Shown: in pieces, positions 23,310 through 33,664 of the stretch
Position numbering within the stretch: the stretch's first letter is position 1
Layout of the letters: each line of letters starts with the position of its first letter
Assembly (NCBI RefSeq): GCF_014635325.1
Contig: NZ_BMCT01000014.1
Span: forward strand, 1 to 64,000
DNA length: 64,000 nucleotides
Reading direction: 5' to 3'
Source: Azorhizobium oxalatiphilum
GTDB lineage: Bacteria; Pseudomonadota; Alphaproteobacteria; Rhizobiales; Xanthobacteraceae
The notes under the pieces: model-generated
The model's input: only the letters and a program-made list of their open reading frames with translations
The model's database searches: none
Told to the model about the DNA's origin: nothing
Made by a program: the position numbers and the translations under genes

Positions 23310-25007
23310 ATGGACAAGACGACGGCCCGCCATCTCGATCCCATGAGCGATGCGGCCATCGCGGCCAGTGTCACCCCCGAGCCCATCGAGGCGGTGGGCG
23401 CGCGGCTCGGCATTCCGGCGGATGCGCTCTATCGCTACGGGCCGCACAAGGCGAAGCTGTCGCTCGACTACATCAAGGGGCTGGAAGACAAGCCCGCCGG
23501 CAAGCTGATCCTCGTCACCGCCATCAGCCCGACGCCGGCCGGCGAGGGCAAGACCACCACCACCATCGGCCTCGGCGATGCCCTGAACCGCATCGGCGCC
23601 AAGACCGCCGTGTGCCTGCGTGAGCCGTCGCTGGGCCCGTGCTTCGGCGCCAAGGGTGGCGCCACCGGCGGCGGTCATTCGCAGATCGTGCCCATGCAGG
23701 ACATCAACCTGCATTTCACCGGCGATCTGCATGCCATCGGCGCCGCGCACAATCTGCTCTCCGCGCTGATCGACAATCACATCTACTGGGGCAATGCCCT
23801 CGACATCGACGTGCGCCGCATCGCCTGGAAGCGGGTGGTCGATCTCAACGATCGCGCGCTGCGCTCCATCGTGGTCGGTCTGGGTGGTGCTGCTAACGGT
23901 TTCCCGCGCGAGGACGGGTTCGACATCACGGTGGCCAGCGAGGTGATGGCCATCTTCTGCCTCTCGCGCACGCTGGAGGAACTGGAGGAGCGCCTGTCCC
24001 GCATGGTGGTGGCGCAGACGCGGGGCAAGGCCATCGTGCGCGCAGAGGCGCTGAAGGGCATCGGCTCCATGGTGGCGCTGCTGCGCGACGCCTTCCAGCC
24101 GAACCTCGTGCAGACCATGGAGCACACCCCGGCCTTCGTGCATGGCGGTCCCTTCGCCAATATCGCCCATGGCTGCAATTCGGTGATCGCCACCCGCTCG
24201 GCCCTGCGCCTTGCGGACTATGTGGTGACGGAAGCCGGCTTCGGCGCCGATCTGGGCGCGGAGAAGTTTCTCGATATCAAGTGCCGGCAGGCGGGCCTTG
24301 CCCCCAACGTTGCCGTGGTGGTGGCGACCGTGCGGGCGCTGAAGATGCACGGCGGCGTCGGCCTGAAGGAACTGGTCAACGAGGACGTGGCCGCCGTGAA
24401 GCAGGGCGCCGCCAATCTGCGCCGCCACGTGGAGAACATGCAGAAGTTCGGCGTGCCGGTGGTGGTGGCGCTCAACCGCTTCCTGTCCGACACCCCGGCG
24501 GAAGTGGAGGCCGTGCGCGGCGTGCTGAGCGACCTCGGCGTCAATGTGCACGTCTGCAGCCACTGGGCCGATGGCGGCAAGGGCGCGGAAGAGCTGGCAC
24601 ATGAGGTGAAGAACCTGGCCGAAAAGCCCAGCGCCTTCCATCCGCTCTATTCGGACGACCTGCGCCTGTCCGCCAAGATCGAGACCATCGCCCGCGAGAT
24701 CTATCGCGCCGGCGAGGTGGTGTTCACGCCCGAGGCCACACGCCGTCTGGCGGAGCTGGAAGCGCAGGGGTTCGGCCATCTGCCGGTCTGCATGGCCAAG
24801 ACCCAGTACAGTTTCTCCGCCGATCCCAAGCTGCGCAACGCGCCTTCCGGCCACGTGCTGCCGGTGCGCGAGGTGCGCCTCTCGGCGGGTGCGGGCTTCG
24901 TGGTGGCGCTGACCGGCGACGTCATGACCATGCCGGGCCTGCCGTCGGTGCCGGCGGCCGAGCATATCTTCGTCGATGCGGACGGGGTGATCGGCGGGCT
25001 CTCCTGA
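23310..25007 (+). CDS. ftfL: Formate-tetrahydrofolate ligase
   Basis: 565 residues from the ATG at 23310 ([14 protein letters not shown]), with AAGGA 8-12 bases upstream. It catalyses the ATP-dependent joining of formate to H4F, the entry of formate into the C1-folate pool and serine-cycle assimilation in methylotrophs. The P-loop [19 protein letters not shown] starts at residue 74. [53 protein letters not shown] and [12 protein letters not shown] are all conserved. With fae 8 kb away it supports a C1-using lifestyle. A weak hairpin overlaps the stop (24995-25012). The gene is convergent with the DUF971 gene. Also known as fhs. Confidence 0.96.
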   Translation: MDKTTARHLDPMSDAAIAASVTPEPIEAVGARLGIPADALYRYGPHKAKLSLDYIKGLEDKPAGKLILVTAISPTPAGEGKTTTTIGLGDALNRIGAKTAVCLREPSLGPCFGAKGGATGGGHSQIVPMQDINLHFTGDLHAIGAAHNLLSALIDNHIYWGNALDIDVRRIAWKRVVDLNDRALRSIVVGLGGAANGFPREDGFDITVASEVMAIFCLSRTLEELEERLSRMVVAQTRGKAIVRAEALKGIGSMVALLRDAFQPNLVQTMEHTPAFVHGGPFANIAHGCNSVIATRSALRLADYVVTEAGFGADLGAEKFLDIKCRQAGLAPNVAVVVATVRALKMHGGVGLKELVNEDVAAVKQGAANLRRHVENMQKFGVPVVVALNRFLSDTPAEVEAVRGVLSDLGVNVHVCSHWADGGKGAEELAHEVKNLAEKPSAFHPLYSDDLRLSAKIETIAREIYRAGEVVFTPEATRRLAELEAQGFGHLPVCMAKTQYSFSADPKLRNAPSGHVLPVREVRLSAGAGFVVALTGDVMTMPGLPSVPAAEHIFVDADGVIGGLS

Positions 25008-25020
25008 GCCCGCTCAACCC

Positions 25021-25398
25021 TTAATCCCGCGACAGACCCTTCTCGGTCAACGCTTCGAGATAGGCGCCGAAGCGCGCCTCCTCCTCCTCGCCCATGGCGC
25101 GCAGCACCGGCCAGGCATAGATGCCTGTGGAATGGCCGTCGTCGAACATGGGGCGGATGGCATAGCTGCCCACCGGGTGAAGTTCGGTGATCTTCACCCG
25201 CCGCTTGCCCGGCACCGTCACTTTCTCGTGCGGCGCATGGCCCTGCACTTCGGCGGAGGGGCTCTCCACGCGCAGGTATTCGGCGGAGAGCGTGAAGCTC
25301 TTGCCGTCATCGAAAGTGATGGTGAGAGCGGATTTGTCCGGCGCCAGCCGCAGTTCGCGGGGCCAGTTGGCGGCATCGGCATTGGCGTCGGTAGTCAT
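25021..25398 (-). CDS. DUF971 (gamma-butyrobetaine hydroxylase N-domain-like) protein
   Basis: 125 residues. The core WPRELRLAPDKSALTITFDDG, LSAEYLRVESPSAEVQGH and PVGSYAIRPMFDDGHSTGIY is the DUF971 domain. It is found alone or fused to Fe-S carrier (Mrp/ApbC) and hydroxylase proteins. Those links suggest a role in Fe-S protein or cofactor assembly. GGGAG lies before the ATG. It is divergent from moaA with a 92-base gap; MoaA is itself an Fe-S enzyme. Confidence 0.85.
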   Translation of the reverse strand: MTTDANADAANWPRELRLAPDKSALTITFDDGKSFTLSAEYLRVESPSAEVQGHAPHEKVTVPGKRRVKITELHPVGSYAIRPMFDDGHSTGIYAWPVLRAMGEEEEARFGAYLEALTEKGLSRD

Positions 25399-25490
25399 GA
25401 TCCGTCTCCCTCACCGCCCTTATGGCCGATCGCACGGCGATCTCAAGCCGGCGCCCTACCAATCTGCACCTTGCATACGATATAAGGAGG

Positions 25491-26606
<1,116 letters not shown>

Positions 26607-26925
26607 CGACCGTTCGGCATTACGGCGGGGAAATGGCGGGGCCATGCCCGGCACGCCGAGCTTTGCTTTTTGCCCGGCGATTTACGCAACGGATGCCGCG
26701 CGTCAATTGCGCTACATCTTGTTCCAGAGCCGGATCGGACAGATTGTTTCAATCTGACCCGTGAATCCGTCCCTCAAAGTTCTGTCAGAGACCGTTTCAA
26801 GTTTGATCGCATCAGACCGGATGGGCTCTGGAGGAAATTGCCCGGAACGAGGCTGTCGTGTTGGCGTGCGAGATGGGTCCCCGTTCGGGGCCGGTGGCGT
26901 TTGTAGCGCAGAAGGGCGTGCGGTG
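26607..26925. other. Intergenic region moaA to DMT permease, holding repeat copy D
   Basis: 319 bases without a supported gene. A short open frame from 26761 runs into the permease, but its first 55 residues come from the repeat and are not conserved-looking. Repeat copy D occupies 26724-26831. Confidence 0.45.
26724..26831 (+). repeat. Dispersed structured repeat, copy D (108 bp, 8-bp terminal inverted repeats)
   Basis: This is the longest copy. It opens CCAGAGCCGGATCGGACAGA and closes GGCTCTGG, giving perfect 8-bp terminal inverted repeats (26724-26731 and 26824-26831). Inside is a perfect 7-bp hairpin CAGATTG-TTT-CAATCTG (26740-26756), then GTGAATCCGTCCCTCAAAG as in copies B and C. The right half (TTGATCGCATCAGACCGGAT) recalls the left arm of copy C inverted. 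The shape is that of a very small non-autonomous element. Confidence 0.75.
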
Positions 26926-27891
26926 ATGAACCCGGCCTCTTCCATGCGCGGCCTGCTGGCGATGCTGTTCGCCATGGCCTGCTTCATCACCAATGACACG
27001 CTGATCAAGATCGCGGTCGCCGATTTCCCCGTCGGCGAGGTGCTGGCGATCCGTTCCGTCTTCGCCGCCCTGCTCCTGACCGCGCTCATCGTCTGGAACG
27101 GCGAGTTCGCCTTCGTGCGGCAGGCGCTGGACAAGCGCATCATGCTGCGCTCCGGCCTCGATGCGGGGACCACCTTCGCCTACGTGATGGGCCTCGCCGT
27201 GCTGCCCATCGCCACCTCCACCACCATCTACATGGCCGCCCCGCTCATCACCACGGCGCTCTGCGTGCCGCTGCTGGGCGAGAAGGTCGGCCCCAAGCGC
27301 TGGTGCGCCATCGTCATCGGCTTCATGGGCGCCGTCATCGTTACCCGGCCCGAGCCTTCCACCTTCAACGCCATGGCCATCCTGCCCTTCATTTCGGCCA
27401 TCTGCGGCTCGGTCCGGGATATCGGCACCCGCAGCATCAGCAATGCGGTGCCCGGCTCCGTTGTGGCGCTGGCGAGCGCCGTCATGCTCGGCTTCGTCGG
27501 CCTCGTGTTCTCGGCCTGGGAGCCGTGGGCGATGCCGAGTTTCAAGATGCTGGCGCTGGTGCTCGGCGCGGGCACGGCCTTCGCCATCGGCAATCTGGCG
27601 CTGATCCACGCCTTCCGGAATGCGCCGGTGGCCGTCATCTCGCCCCTGCGCTACGCGCTGGTACCCGGCGCTCTGTTCTCCAGCATCGTCGTGTTCGGCG
27701 TGTATCCGGATGCCTGGGCGAGCGTGGGCACCATTCTTGTGGTGGGCGCAGGCCTCTATTCCATCCAGAGCGAAGCCCGCCGCAGCCGGGCTGATCGCCG
27801 TGCCGCCCGTGCCGCGGCCTCGGCCAGCGGCACCCTGCCGGCCGGTGCGCCGCTGGCGGGGGCTGTCGCCCGCGCGCCGCAGAACGACTGA
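26926..27891 (+). CDS. DMT-superfamily (EamA) permease
   Basis: 321 residues from the ATG at 26926 (MNPASSMRGLLAMLFAMACF). GAAGGGCG upstream is a weak ribosome site. Ten membrane spans in two EamA repeats can be drawn (about 10-140 and 150-285). The first holds TNDTLIKIAVADFPVGEVLA and the second FRNAPVAVISPLRY. This is the RhaT/EamA drug/metabolite transporter family of the inner membrane; the substrate is unknown. The C-terminus is an Ala/Arg-rich cytoplasmic tail. It lies just after repeat copy D and converges with the small gene at 27898. Confidence 0.85.
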   Translation: MNPASSMRGLLAMLFAMACFITNDTLIKIAVADFPVGEVLAIRSVFAALLLTALIVWNGEFAFVRQALDKRIMLRSGLDAGTTFAYVMGLAVLPIATSTTIYMAAPLITTALCVPLLGEKVGPKRWCAIVIGFMGAVIVTRPEPSTFNAMAILPFISAICGSVRDIGTRSISNAVPGSVVALASAVMLGFVGLVFSAWEPWAMPSFKMLALVLGAGTAFAIGNLALIHAFRNAPVAVISPLRYALVPGALFSSIVVFGVYPDAWASVGTILVVGAGLYSIQSEARRSRADRRAARAAASASGTLPAGAPLAGAVARAPQND

Positions 27892-27897
27892 AGGGTC

Positions 27898-28128
27898 TCA
27901 GTCCTTCGGGCGGGCGGTCTCGTCCGCCGTTCCGCTCGCCTGCGCGCGCGGCCGGTAGGCACCGGTGGCCGGGTCGCGTTCGAGCGGCGTCGGTGCCGGC
28001 TCGGTGCCGTCCTCAGGCCGCTGCTTGTCCAGAATGTCGTTCACCCGCCGGTTCTCGGTGGCGATGAACTTGGTGAGCGCGGCGGCCCCGAGGGCGCCGA
28101 GCGCGACCATCAGATAGGGAGGCAGCAT
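27898..28128 (-). CDS. Small single-span membrane protein, unknown function
   Basis: 76 residues. The N-terminal 20 residues (MLPPYLMVALGALGAAALTK) form one membrane helix. The rest is a charged cytoplasmic tail with a tail motif PLERDPATGAYRP. I do not know a named family, although proteins of this kind are common in Hyphomicrobiales next to S49 protease genes. GAGGAGAACC precedes the ATG. It is likely co-transcribed with the upstream S49 gene, 125 bases away. Confidence 0.6.
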   Translation of the reverse strand: MLPPYLMVALGALGAAALTKFIATENRRVNDILDKQRPEDGTEPAPTPLERDPATGAYRPRAQASGTADETARPKD

Positions 28129-28253
28129 GGTTCTCCTCGCAGCCTTTCTTTCGCGGAAGGTGCCGCGTCCGCATTGTCCCCGACGCTGAAGGCCGGGCTG
28201 TTCTCAACGCATCCCGTCCGCGCCGGTTTCCTCCGGCGCAGACCATCTCCGGC

Positions 28254-29159
28254 TCAGAGACCGTAACGTGCCCAGAGCGCGCGGTCCTCTGCCACGTCAG
28301 CGAGCCCCTGCGCGAGACCTGCGCCCAACTGGCCGCCCGAAAGGTCGAGCCCCCCGAGCGCTGCACTGACACCGCCCGGCGCCCGTCGCGAGAACCAACT
28401 GCCCGGCGGCGCGATCAGCGGCATGCGAACCTTGTCGCCATAACGCGCGCGCAGCGTGCTGCGCAGGTCGCCTATGCCGTCGATGAGGCCAAGTGGCAAG
28501 GCTTGCGTGCCCACCCAGAACTCGCCGGTGAAGAGTTCCTCTTCCGGCGCCGTGAGGGCAGCGCCGCGCCGGCTGCGCACCAGATCGGCGAAGGTGGCGT
28601 GCACCTCGCGCTGGATGGTCAGCAGGCGCTCCACATCCTCCGGCTGCTCGGGCCGGAAGGGATCGAGCATGGTCTTGCGGGTGCCGGCGGTGTGCACGCG
28701 GCGCTCGACGCCTATGCGTGCGAGCAGGTCCGGGAAACCGAAGCCCGCCGACACCACGCCGATGGAGCCCACCACGGAGGAGGGGTCGGCGTGGATCTCG
28801 TCCGCCGCGCAGGCGAGCATGTAGCCGCCGGAAGCGGCCACGTCCTCCACGAAGGCGAAGACGCGCTTGTTCTTCTCCTCCGCCAGCGCGCGGATGCGCT
28901 TGAAGATGAGATGCGACTGCACCGGCGAGCCGCCCGGCGAGTTGATGACCAGGGCCACCGCCGGCGCGCGCTTGACCGCGAAGGCCCGCTCCAGCGTGCG
29001 GGAGACGGCCGCGAGCGTGAGGCTTTGGCGCAGCGGCGAGCTCATGCCGATGGCGCCGGACAGGCGCACCACGGGCACGAGGGTGAGATCGCTGCGCCAG
29101 CGCTGGGGCAGGAGCCCCTTGAGGTGACGCTTCGTGGTCTGGATGAAATCGTCGGGCAT
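28254..29159 (-). CDS. S49 family peptidase (SppA/SohB-like)
   Basis: 301 residues with no clear signal peptide. The catalytic Ser is S110 in EDVAASGGYML and the general-base Lys is K162 in GTRKTMLDPFRPE, the Ser-Lys dyad of single-domain SppA proteases. INSPGGSPVQSHLIFKRI is the oxyanion/substrate strand. Such enzymes degrade signal peptides or membrane-protein fragments. The N-terminus (FIQTTKRHLKGLLPQRW) may be amphipathic and membrane-associated. It is in a run of minus-strand envelope genes. Confidence 0.87.
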   Translation of the reverse strand: MPDDFIQTTKRHLKGLLPQRWRSDLTLVPVVRLSGAIGMSSPLRQSLTLAAVSRTLERAFAVKRAPAVALVINSPGGSPVQSHLIFKRIRALAEEKNKRVFAFVEDVAASGGYMLACAADEIHADPSSVVGSIGVVSAGFGFPDLLARIGVERRVHTAGTRKTMLDPFRPEQPEDVERLLTIQREVHATFADLVRSRRGAALTAPEEELFTGEFWVGTQALPLGLIDGIGDLRSTLRARYGDKVRMPLIAPPGSWFSRRAPGGVSAALGGLDLSGGQLGAGLAQGLADVAEDRALWARYGL

Positions 29160-29238
29160 GCAGGGAAGGTAGTCACTCCCCCCGCGTCAGGGAAGGAGCG
29201 CCCGGCGCAGCTTTTGCCGCATCGGCGGCAGAGTGATC

Positions 29239-30591
29239 TCAGTGGCAGTCGATGCGGAAGGTGAACTTCTTGGCCTGCTCCGCCACCGCGGCCGGATCAA
29301 GCCGCTCTCCGAGCGACCAGGAAGACGAGCCCTGCACCTTGGCCTCGATGCCGTTGGTCTCGAGGAAGTTGGCGGCAATGGTGCTCTTGATGGCGAAGTT
29401 CACGTTCTGCGCCACGTCGTTCGTGACCGAGGCCAGCTTCAGCGCATCGAGTTTCGACACCACGACACCCACGATCTCCGCATTCTGGTCCAGCAGCGGC
29501 CCGCCGGAATTGCCCGGCTGAACGGGGGCGGAAATCTGCAGCATGCGGGTGTCGTCGGCGAGGCCGGCAGAGGCGGTCACGTTGCCGGCGGTGAAGTTGC
29601 CGTTGCTGGCGAGGATGCCGGAGAGCGGAAAGCCATAGACGAACACCCCATCGCCCACGCGTGCCCGCAGCTTGAGCGGCGGCACCGTCCGGATGGGCGC
29701 GCCGGTCTGCAGCAGGGCGAGATCATTGCGCGCGTCACTGGCGATCAGCACTGCCGGCACCGGCGGTTCGCCCACACGGGTGACAGTGATGCGCCGGCAG
29801 CCGTTGATGACGTGGTGGTTGGTGAGGATGTGGCCGCGCTCGGAGACGGCAAATCCGGTGCCGGAGAGGTCGGTCTCCTTGTCCTGCGGCAGCAGGGCCG
29901 GATCCTTCGACGACGGTTCCTTGGCAACGGGCTCCCTGGCGGCGACCTTGGGCGGTTGGCTGGGGGCTGCCGGCTTTGCGGGGGCGGCCGCAGGCGGCAT
30001 CTTGTCCTGCTTGGCCGAGACCGGCGGTGGGTCGCGCAAGGCGGTGGCGAGATCCTTCTGACAGTTGATCACCCGCTCCAGCGCGGCGCGCGAGCCCGAA
30101 AGGGACAATTGCGCGATGATCTTCTGGTCATAGACCACGTCGAGCATGTTCGCCCGCGCGAAGTCCATGATGAAGTCGTCCTTCACCTGGCGCGAGACAA
30201 GGCCGCGCCGCTCGCCCACCTCGAGGCCGGTGAAGCTGCCGGTCCATTCTTCCTGCCCGCGCGGCATGAGGCGGATGTCATAGGCCTTGCCGGCCTGCAA
30301 CGCGCGCCATTTGGCATTGGCGAGCACGAAGAAGGGCGTGTCCTTCGGGCCGCTGAAGCCGATCCACACCGTGGTCTGGTCGTCATAGCTGGCCTCGGCC
30401 ATGCAGCCGCCCATGGCAACGCTGATCCCAATGGACCAGCCGCCGCTCTTGCCCACGGGCTTGTCCATGGCGAAGGGAATTTCCGCGTGCGCGCCGCTGG
30501 CGAACAGCAGGGTGACACCGGCCGCGAGCACGCCCAGAAACCGCCGTGCGCGTTCCCGCCCATGGCGCGTGGCAGGTTGGGGGCGGATCAT
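29239..30591 (-). CDS. Secreted trypsin-like serine protease (DegP-type fold, no PDZ)
   Basis: 450 residues with an N-terminal signal peptide (RRFLGVLAAGVTLLFASG, cleavage near AHA). Residues about 37-190 form a separate domain with two cysteines and an LSGSRAALERVINCQ motif seen in alphaproteobacterial secreted proteins. An Ala/Pro/Lys linker (about 190-235) follows. The protease domain has the triad His (NHHV, 259/260), D290 (ARNDLALL) and S362 (GNSGGP). Two more Cys (INGC, RIDC) could make a disulfide. No PDZ domain is present, unlike DegP/DegQ. Its ATG overlaps the upstream gene's stop by 4 bases, so the pair is translationally coupled. Confidence 0.85.
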   Translation of the reverse strand: MIRPQPATRHGRERARRFLGVLAAGVTLLFASGAHAEIPFAMDKPVGKSGGWSIGISVAMGGCMAEASYDDQTTVWIGFSGPKDTPFFVLANAKWRALQAGKAYDIRLMPRGQEEWTGSFTGLEVGERRGLVSRQVKDDFIMDFARANMLDVVYDQKIIAQLSLSGSRAALERVINCQKDLATALRDPPPVSAKQDKMPPAAAPAKPAAPSQPPKVAAREPVAKEPSSKDPALLPQDKETDLSGTGFAVSERGHILTNHHVINGCRRITVTRVGEPPVPAVLIASDARNDLALLQTGAPIRTVPPLKLRARVGDGVFVYGFPLSGILASNGNFTAGNVTASAGLADDTRMLQISAPVQPGNSGGPLLDQNAEIVGVVVSKLDALKLASVTNDVAQNVNFAIKSTIAANFLETNGIEAKVQGSSSWSLGERLDPAAVAEQAKKFTFRIDCH

Positions 30592-30959
30592 TTGTGGTCG
30601 GCCACCGCAGCGGCCTGCGGCACGGGACCGGCCTGCTGCACCGGCTCGGCGAAGGGGTCGATGTCGGAATCGGCCACATTGACCAGCGGCGCCACCTGCG
30701 GCTTAACGATCTGAGACGGTCCGCCGTCTTCGGGCGGGCGCTTGGCGGCGGTCTTGCGGCGCTGCGGCTTGGCCGGACGCGTCATCTCGTTCAGCGTCTT
30801 CATGAAGGCCGCGCCGATGGAGGCACCCGGATTCGGATCGTTCCGGGAAGCAGCCTCTGCCGGTTGCTGAAAAGCGGGAGCGGCCGCAAGGACGAACGTC
30901 AGGCCAGCGACAAGGCCAACCCGGGTGACGCCGATCCGCAGCGTGCGACGGTCCCACAT
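30588..30959 (-). CDS. Small secreted protein coupled to the trypsin-like protease
   Basis: 123 residues from the ATG at 30959, preceded by GAGGAGAACGAGACAG. A more distant ATG at 31064 gives a poor N-terminus. A signal peptide (RIGVTRVGLVAGLTFVLAAA) is cleaved near EAAS. The mature protein is basic then acidic (RPAKPQRRKTAAKRPPEDGG, VADSDIDPFAEPVQ) and probably disordered. No family is recognised. ATGA overlap with the protease start suggests it is a partner, inhibitor or substrate of the protease. Confidence 0.6.
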   Translation of the reverse strand: MWDRRTLRIGVTRVGLVAGLTFVLAAAPAFQQPAEAASRNDPNPGASIGAAFMKTLNEMTRPAKPQRRKTAAKRPPEDGGPSQIVKPQVAPLVNVADSDIDPFAEPVQQAGPVPQAAAVADHK

Positions 30960-31179
30960 CTGTCTCGTTCTCCTCGGGCGGGGGCGCTGAAACGGCGGCA
31001 GCATAAGCCAACGCCAACCATCAGCGAAAGGGTAGCCCAACATTTCGTGACGCCAGGCACGCAAGCACGTGAGGTTGGCGTAAACGGAAGCTTGGTCTCG
31101 ACTGCCGATACCGCCGTAAGGCGTATCCCAAGACCGCGCTCAGCTTGCACAGACCGCGCGCAAACTCACCCTTAACTTG

Positions 31180-31947
31180 CTACCGCAATGCGGTGCCGTC
31201 ACGCAGAATGGTCTCCGCCTCCGGGCTGGGACGACCTGCCGCATCGGCAAGCACGAGGCCGGGGCGGATGACGGGCGGGGTTCGGCGTCCCTTGATGGCC
31301 CGTACCAGCAGCCGCACCGCATCGGCGCCGGGGGCAGGGTGCACGGGGAGCAGCTCGGCGGCGCCAAAGCGCCCCGCCAACGCCGCCAGCAGGGGCGTGA
31401 GGTCCTCCGGCCGCAGGATCAGGGCCAATCGCCCGGCGGGGGCGAGGCAGCGATAGGCCGCCAGCACCCAGCCCTGAAGCGTGTCGCCATCCGCCATATG
31501 GGCGGTGGCGCGGCGAGCGTCAGGCGAGGTCTGGTGGGCGGCGCGGGCATTGAAGGGCGGGTTGGCGATCACGAGATCGGCCGCGTCCGGAGCAGGTTCC
31601 GCCGGGCCGCCGGGGCGGGCGAGACGGAGCACGTCACCTTCCACCACGGCGCAGCGCTCAGCGACGCCGTTGGCCGCCACATTCTCCCGCGCCAGGGCGG
31701 CGGTGGGCGAGTCGATCTCCACCAGATGGGCGCTCGCCCCCGGCAAGCGTGCGAGCACGGCCAGTCCTGCCGCCCCGACGCCGGTGCCGAGATCGACCAG
31801 GTGGCGCGTGTCGTCGGGCGCCAGTGCCGCCAGCAATATGGCGTCGTGGCCCACCCGGTGGCCCCGGCGCGGCTGATGCAGCGTTACCCGCCCGCCCAGA
31901 ATGGTGTCCCGGGTTGTATTCGGAAGGTCAGGCGGGGTGTCAGTCAT
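31180..31947 (-). CDS. N6-adenine methyltransferase, TrmN6-like
   Basis: 255 residues from the ATG at 31947, which overlaps the end of the DUF2007 gene. The start at 31968 is upstream inside that gene and is less likely. The SAM motif I is VDLGTGVGAAGLAVL, and the catalytic NPPFNARAA (N/DPPY/F type) marks an amino-methyltransferase acting on adenine N6. It resembles tRNA1(Val) m6A37 methyltransferase. It is cytoplasmic. Pairing with DUF2007 and polyprenyl synthase genes is common in Hyphomicrobiales. Confidence 0.82.
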   Translation of the reverse strand: MTDTPPDLPNTTRDTILGGRVTLHQPRRGHRVGHDAILLAALAPDDTRHLVDLGTGVGAAGLAVLARLPGASAHLVEIDSPTAALARENVAANGVAERCAVVEGDVLRLARPGGPAEPAPDAADLVIANPPFNARAAHQTSPDARRATAHMADGDTLQGWVLAAYRCLAPAGRLALILRPEDLTPLLAALAGRFGAAELLPVHPAPGADAVRLLVRAIKGRRTPPVIRPGLVLADAAGRPSPEAETILRDGTALR

Positions 31948-32167
31948 CCTGTCGCAGCACATAGGCATAGCCCGCCTCGGTCAGCAGGCGGCGGGCCTCG
32001 TCCTCTTCGTCATCGGTCACGAGGATGCGGCGGGGAATGGCGCCGATGGAGCCTTCGAGCACGCTGGTATGGCCGTCGGTGACGATGTGGCCGATGTCCG
32101 CGCCCTTCAGCAGGGCTTCGATGGCGGAAATCAGCACCATGTCGTTGGTCCTTACAACCTCACGCAT
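31940..32167 (-). CDS. DUF2007 domain protein
   Basis: 75 residues (MREVVRTNDMVLISAIEALL, LEGSIGAIPRRILVTDDEED). It matches the DUF2007 'putative prokaryotic signal transducing protein' family, a small ferredoxin-like fold. GGAGAGCAC precedes the ATG. It overlaps the methyltransferase by 8 bases on the same strand, and is divergent from the polyprenyl synthase gene. Confidence 0.82.
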   Translation of the reverse strand: MREVVRTNDMVLISAIEALLKGADIGHIVTDGHTSVLEGSIGAIPRRILVTDDEEDEARRLLTEAGYAYVLRQDD

Positions 32168-32240
32168 GTGCTCTCCTGCAGATTCGCGCCGGCCGGCGCG
32201 GAATTCATGGTGCGGTATGCATACAAAGACACCTCACCGC

Positions 32241-32270
32241 TTGCACGGACCCCATGGGCATCCCTATGGT
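32241..32270 (+). promoter_or_regulatory. Possible promoter of the polyprenyl diphosphate synthase gene
   Basis: TTGCAC (32241-32246), an 18-base spacer and TATGGT (32265-32270) lie 33 bases before the TTG start, in the divergent gap with DUF2007. Confidence 0.4.
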
Positions 32271-32302
32271 GCGCCCCGCTGAATGACAAGCGGGAGCAAT
32301 CA

Positions 32303-33310
32303 TTGGCTGTCGTCCTTCCGTTTGAGCCCAAGGATCCCTCCATCGAGACGCTGGTGCGGCTGGTGAAGGGGGACATGGAGCGCGTGAACGCCCTCATCCT
32401 GTCGCGCACCGGCTCGGATGTGGCGATGATCCCCGAGGTCGCGACCCACCTGATCTCGTCGGGCGGCAAGCGCCTGCGCCCGATGCTGACCATCGCCTGC
32501 GCGGCCTTGTCGGATTACGAGGGCGAAGGGCACATCAAGCTCGCCGCTTCGGTGGAGTTCATGCACACCGCGACCCTCCTCCACGACGACGTGGTGGACG
32601 AGAGCGACATGCGCCGGGGCAAGCTTGCCGCCCGCAAGGTGTGGGGCAACGAGGCCAGCGTGCTGGTGGGCGACTTCCTGCTCGGCCAGGCGTTCAAGAT
32701 GATGGTGGAAGTGGGCATTCTCGAATGCCTCGACATCCTCTCCACCGCCGCCTGCACCATCGCCGAGGGCGAGGTGATGCAGCTCGCCGCCGCCAAGAAC
32801 ACCGAGACCTCGGAAGACGATTATCTCGCTGTGATCCGCGGCAAGACGGCGGAACTCTTCGCCGCCGCCTGCGAGGTGGGCGCGGTGCTGAACCATCGCC
32901 CCAAGGCGGAACAGACCGCCTGCCGCTCCTTCGGCATGAATCTCGGCATCGCCTTCCAGCTCGTGGACGACGTGCTGGACTATGGCGGCAGCCAGGCCAA
33001 GCTCGGCAAGAACATCGGCGACGATTTCCGCGAGGGGAAGATCACCTTGCCGGTGATCCTCGCCTTCCGGCGCGGCGACGCGCAGGAGCGCGCTTTCTGG
33101 AAAGAGGCGCTGGAGCAGAGCGAGACCAGCGACGAGCAGTTGCAGAAGGCCATCGCCCTTCTCATCAAGCACCGCGCGCTGGCCGATACGCTGGAGCGGG
33201 CGCAGCACTATGGCGCCATGGCCCGCGACGCGCTGGCCCTGTTCGGTCCCAGCCCGGTGAAGGACGCCCTCGTCGAGGCGGTGGATTTCGCCATTTCGCG
33301 CGGCTACTGA
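32303..33310 (+). CDS. ispB: Octaprenyl-type polyprenyl diphosphate synthase
   Basis: 335 residues from a TTG at 32303 (product begins AVVLPFEPKDPSIETLVRL), with GGGAG 7 bases upstream. Homologues begin at this point, and upstream in-frame codons overlap the divergent DUF2007 gene. The enzyme makes the all-trans isoprenoid tail of ubiquinone by adding IPP units to a primer. Both Asp-rich motifs are intact: DDVVDESD (95-102) and DDVLDYGG (222-229), with GGKRLRPML near the N-terminus. A non-ATG start may keep expression modest. Chain length (C40 or C50) is not certain. Confidence 0.93.
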   Translation: MAVVLPFEPKDPSIETLVRLVKGDMERVNALILSRTGSDVAMIPEVATHLISSGGKRLRPMLTIACAALSDYEGEGHIKLAASVEFMHTATLLHDDVVDESDMRRGKLAARKVWGNEASVLVGDFLLGQAFKMMVEVGILECLDILSTAACTIAEGEVMQLAAAKNTETSEDDYLAVIRGKTAELFAAACEVGAVLNHRPKAEQTACRSFGMNLGIAFQLVDDVLDYGGSQAKLGKNIGDDFREGKITLPVILAFRRGDAQERAFWKEALEQSETSDEQLQKAIALLIKHRALADTLERAQHYGAMARDALALFGPSPVKDALVEAVDFAISRGY

Positions 33311-33333
33311 CGCCGTGCTTTTGCCCTGCGCGG

Positions 33334-33654
33334 TCAGCCGCGCGGGGCGAACAGGATCACGCAGGCGCCGGCGAGGCAGATGAGCCCGCCGGCCACGTCC
33401 CAGCGGTCGGGCCGCATGCCTTCCACAGCCCACATCCAGCCCAGCGAAGCGACGATATAGATGCCGCCATAGGCCGCGAACGCGCGTCCGGCGGCGTCAG
33501 CTTCCACCTGCGTCAGAGCGGCCGCGAAGGCGGCCAGACTCATCATGCCCGCCGCCAGCCACAGCGGATGGCCGCTTGATCGCACCACGTGCCAGAAGGC
33601 GAAGCAGCCGGCGATCTCGGCCAGTGCCGCGAAGACGAACACCGGCAGTGTCAT
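33334..33654 (-). CDS. YnfA (UPF0060) family small membrane protein
   Basis: 106 residues with four membrane spans, the SMR-like fold of YnfA. Signature parts are [32 protein letters not shown] and [19 protein letters not shown]. The family has been linked to drug/toxic cation efflux, though the native role is unclear. It ends 21 bases after the ispB stop in convergent orientation and lies 10 bases after ispE on the minus strand, so it is co-transcribed with ispE. Confidence 0.88.
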   Translation of the reverse strand: MTLPVFVFAALAEIAGCFAFWHVVRSSGHPLWLAAGMMSLAAFAAALTQVEADAAGRAFAAYGGIYIVASLGWMWAVEGMRPDRWDVAGGLICLAGACVILFAPRG

Positions 33655-33664
33655 GCGCGCGGCC

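Noticed and set aside
24995-25012. Hairpin overlapping the ftfL stop as a terminator
   Set aside because: Seven base pairs without a T-run; could be chance in GC-rich DNA.
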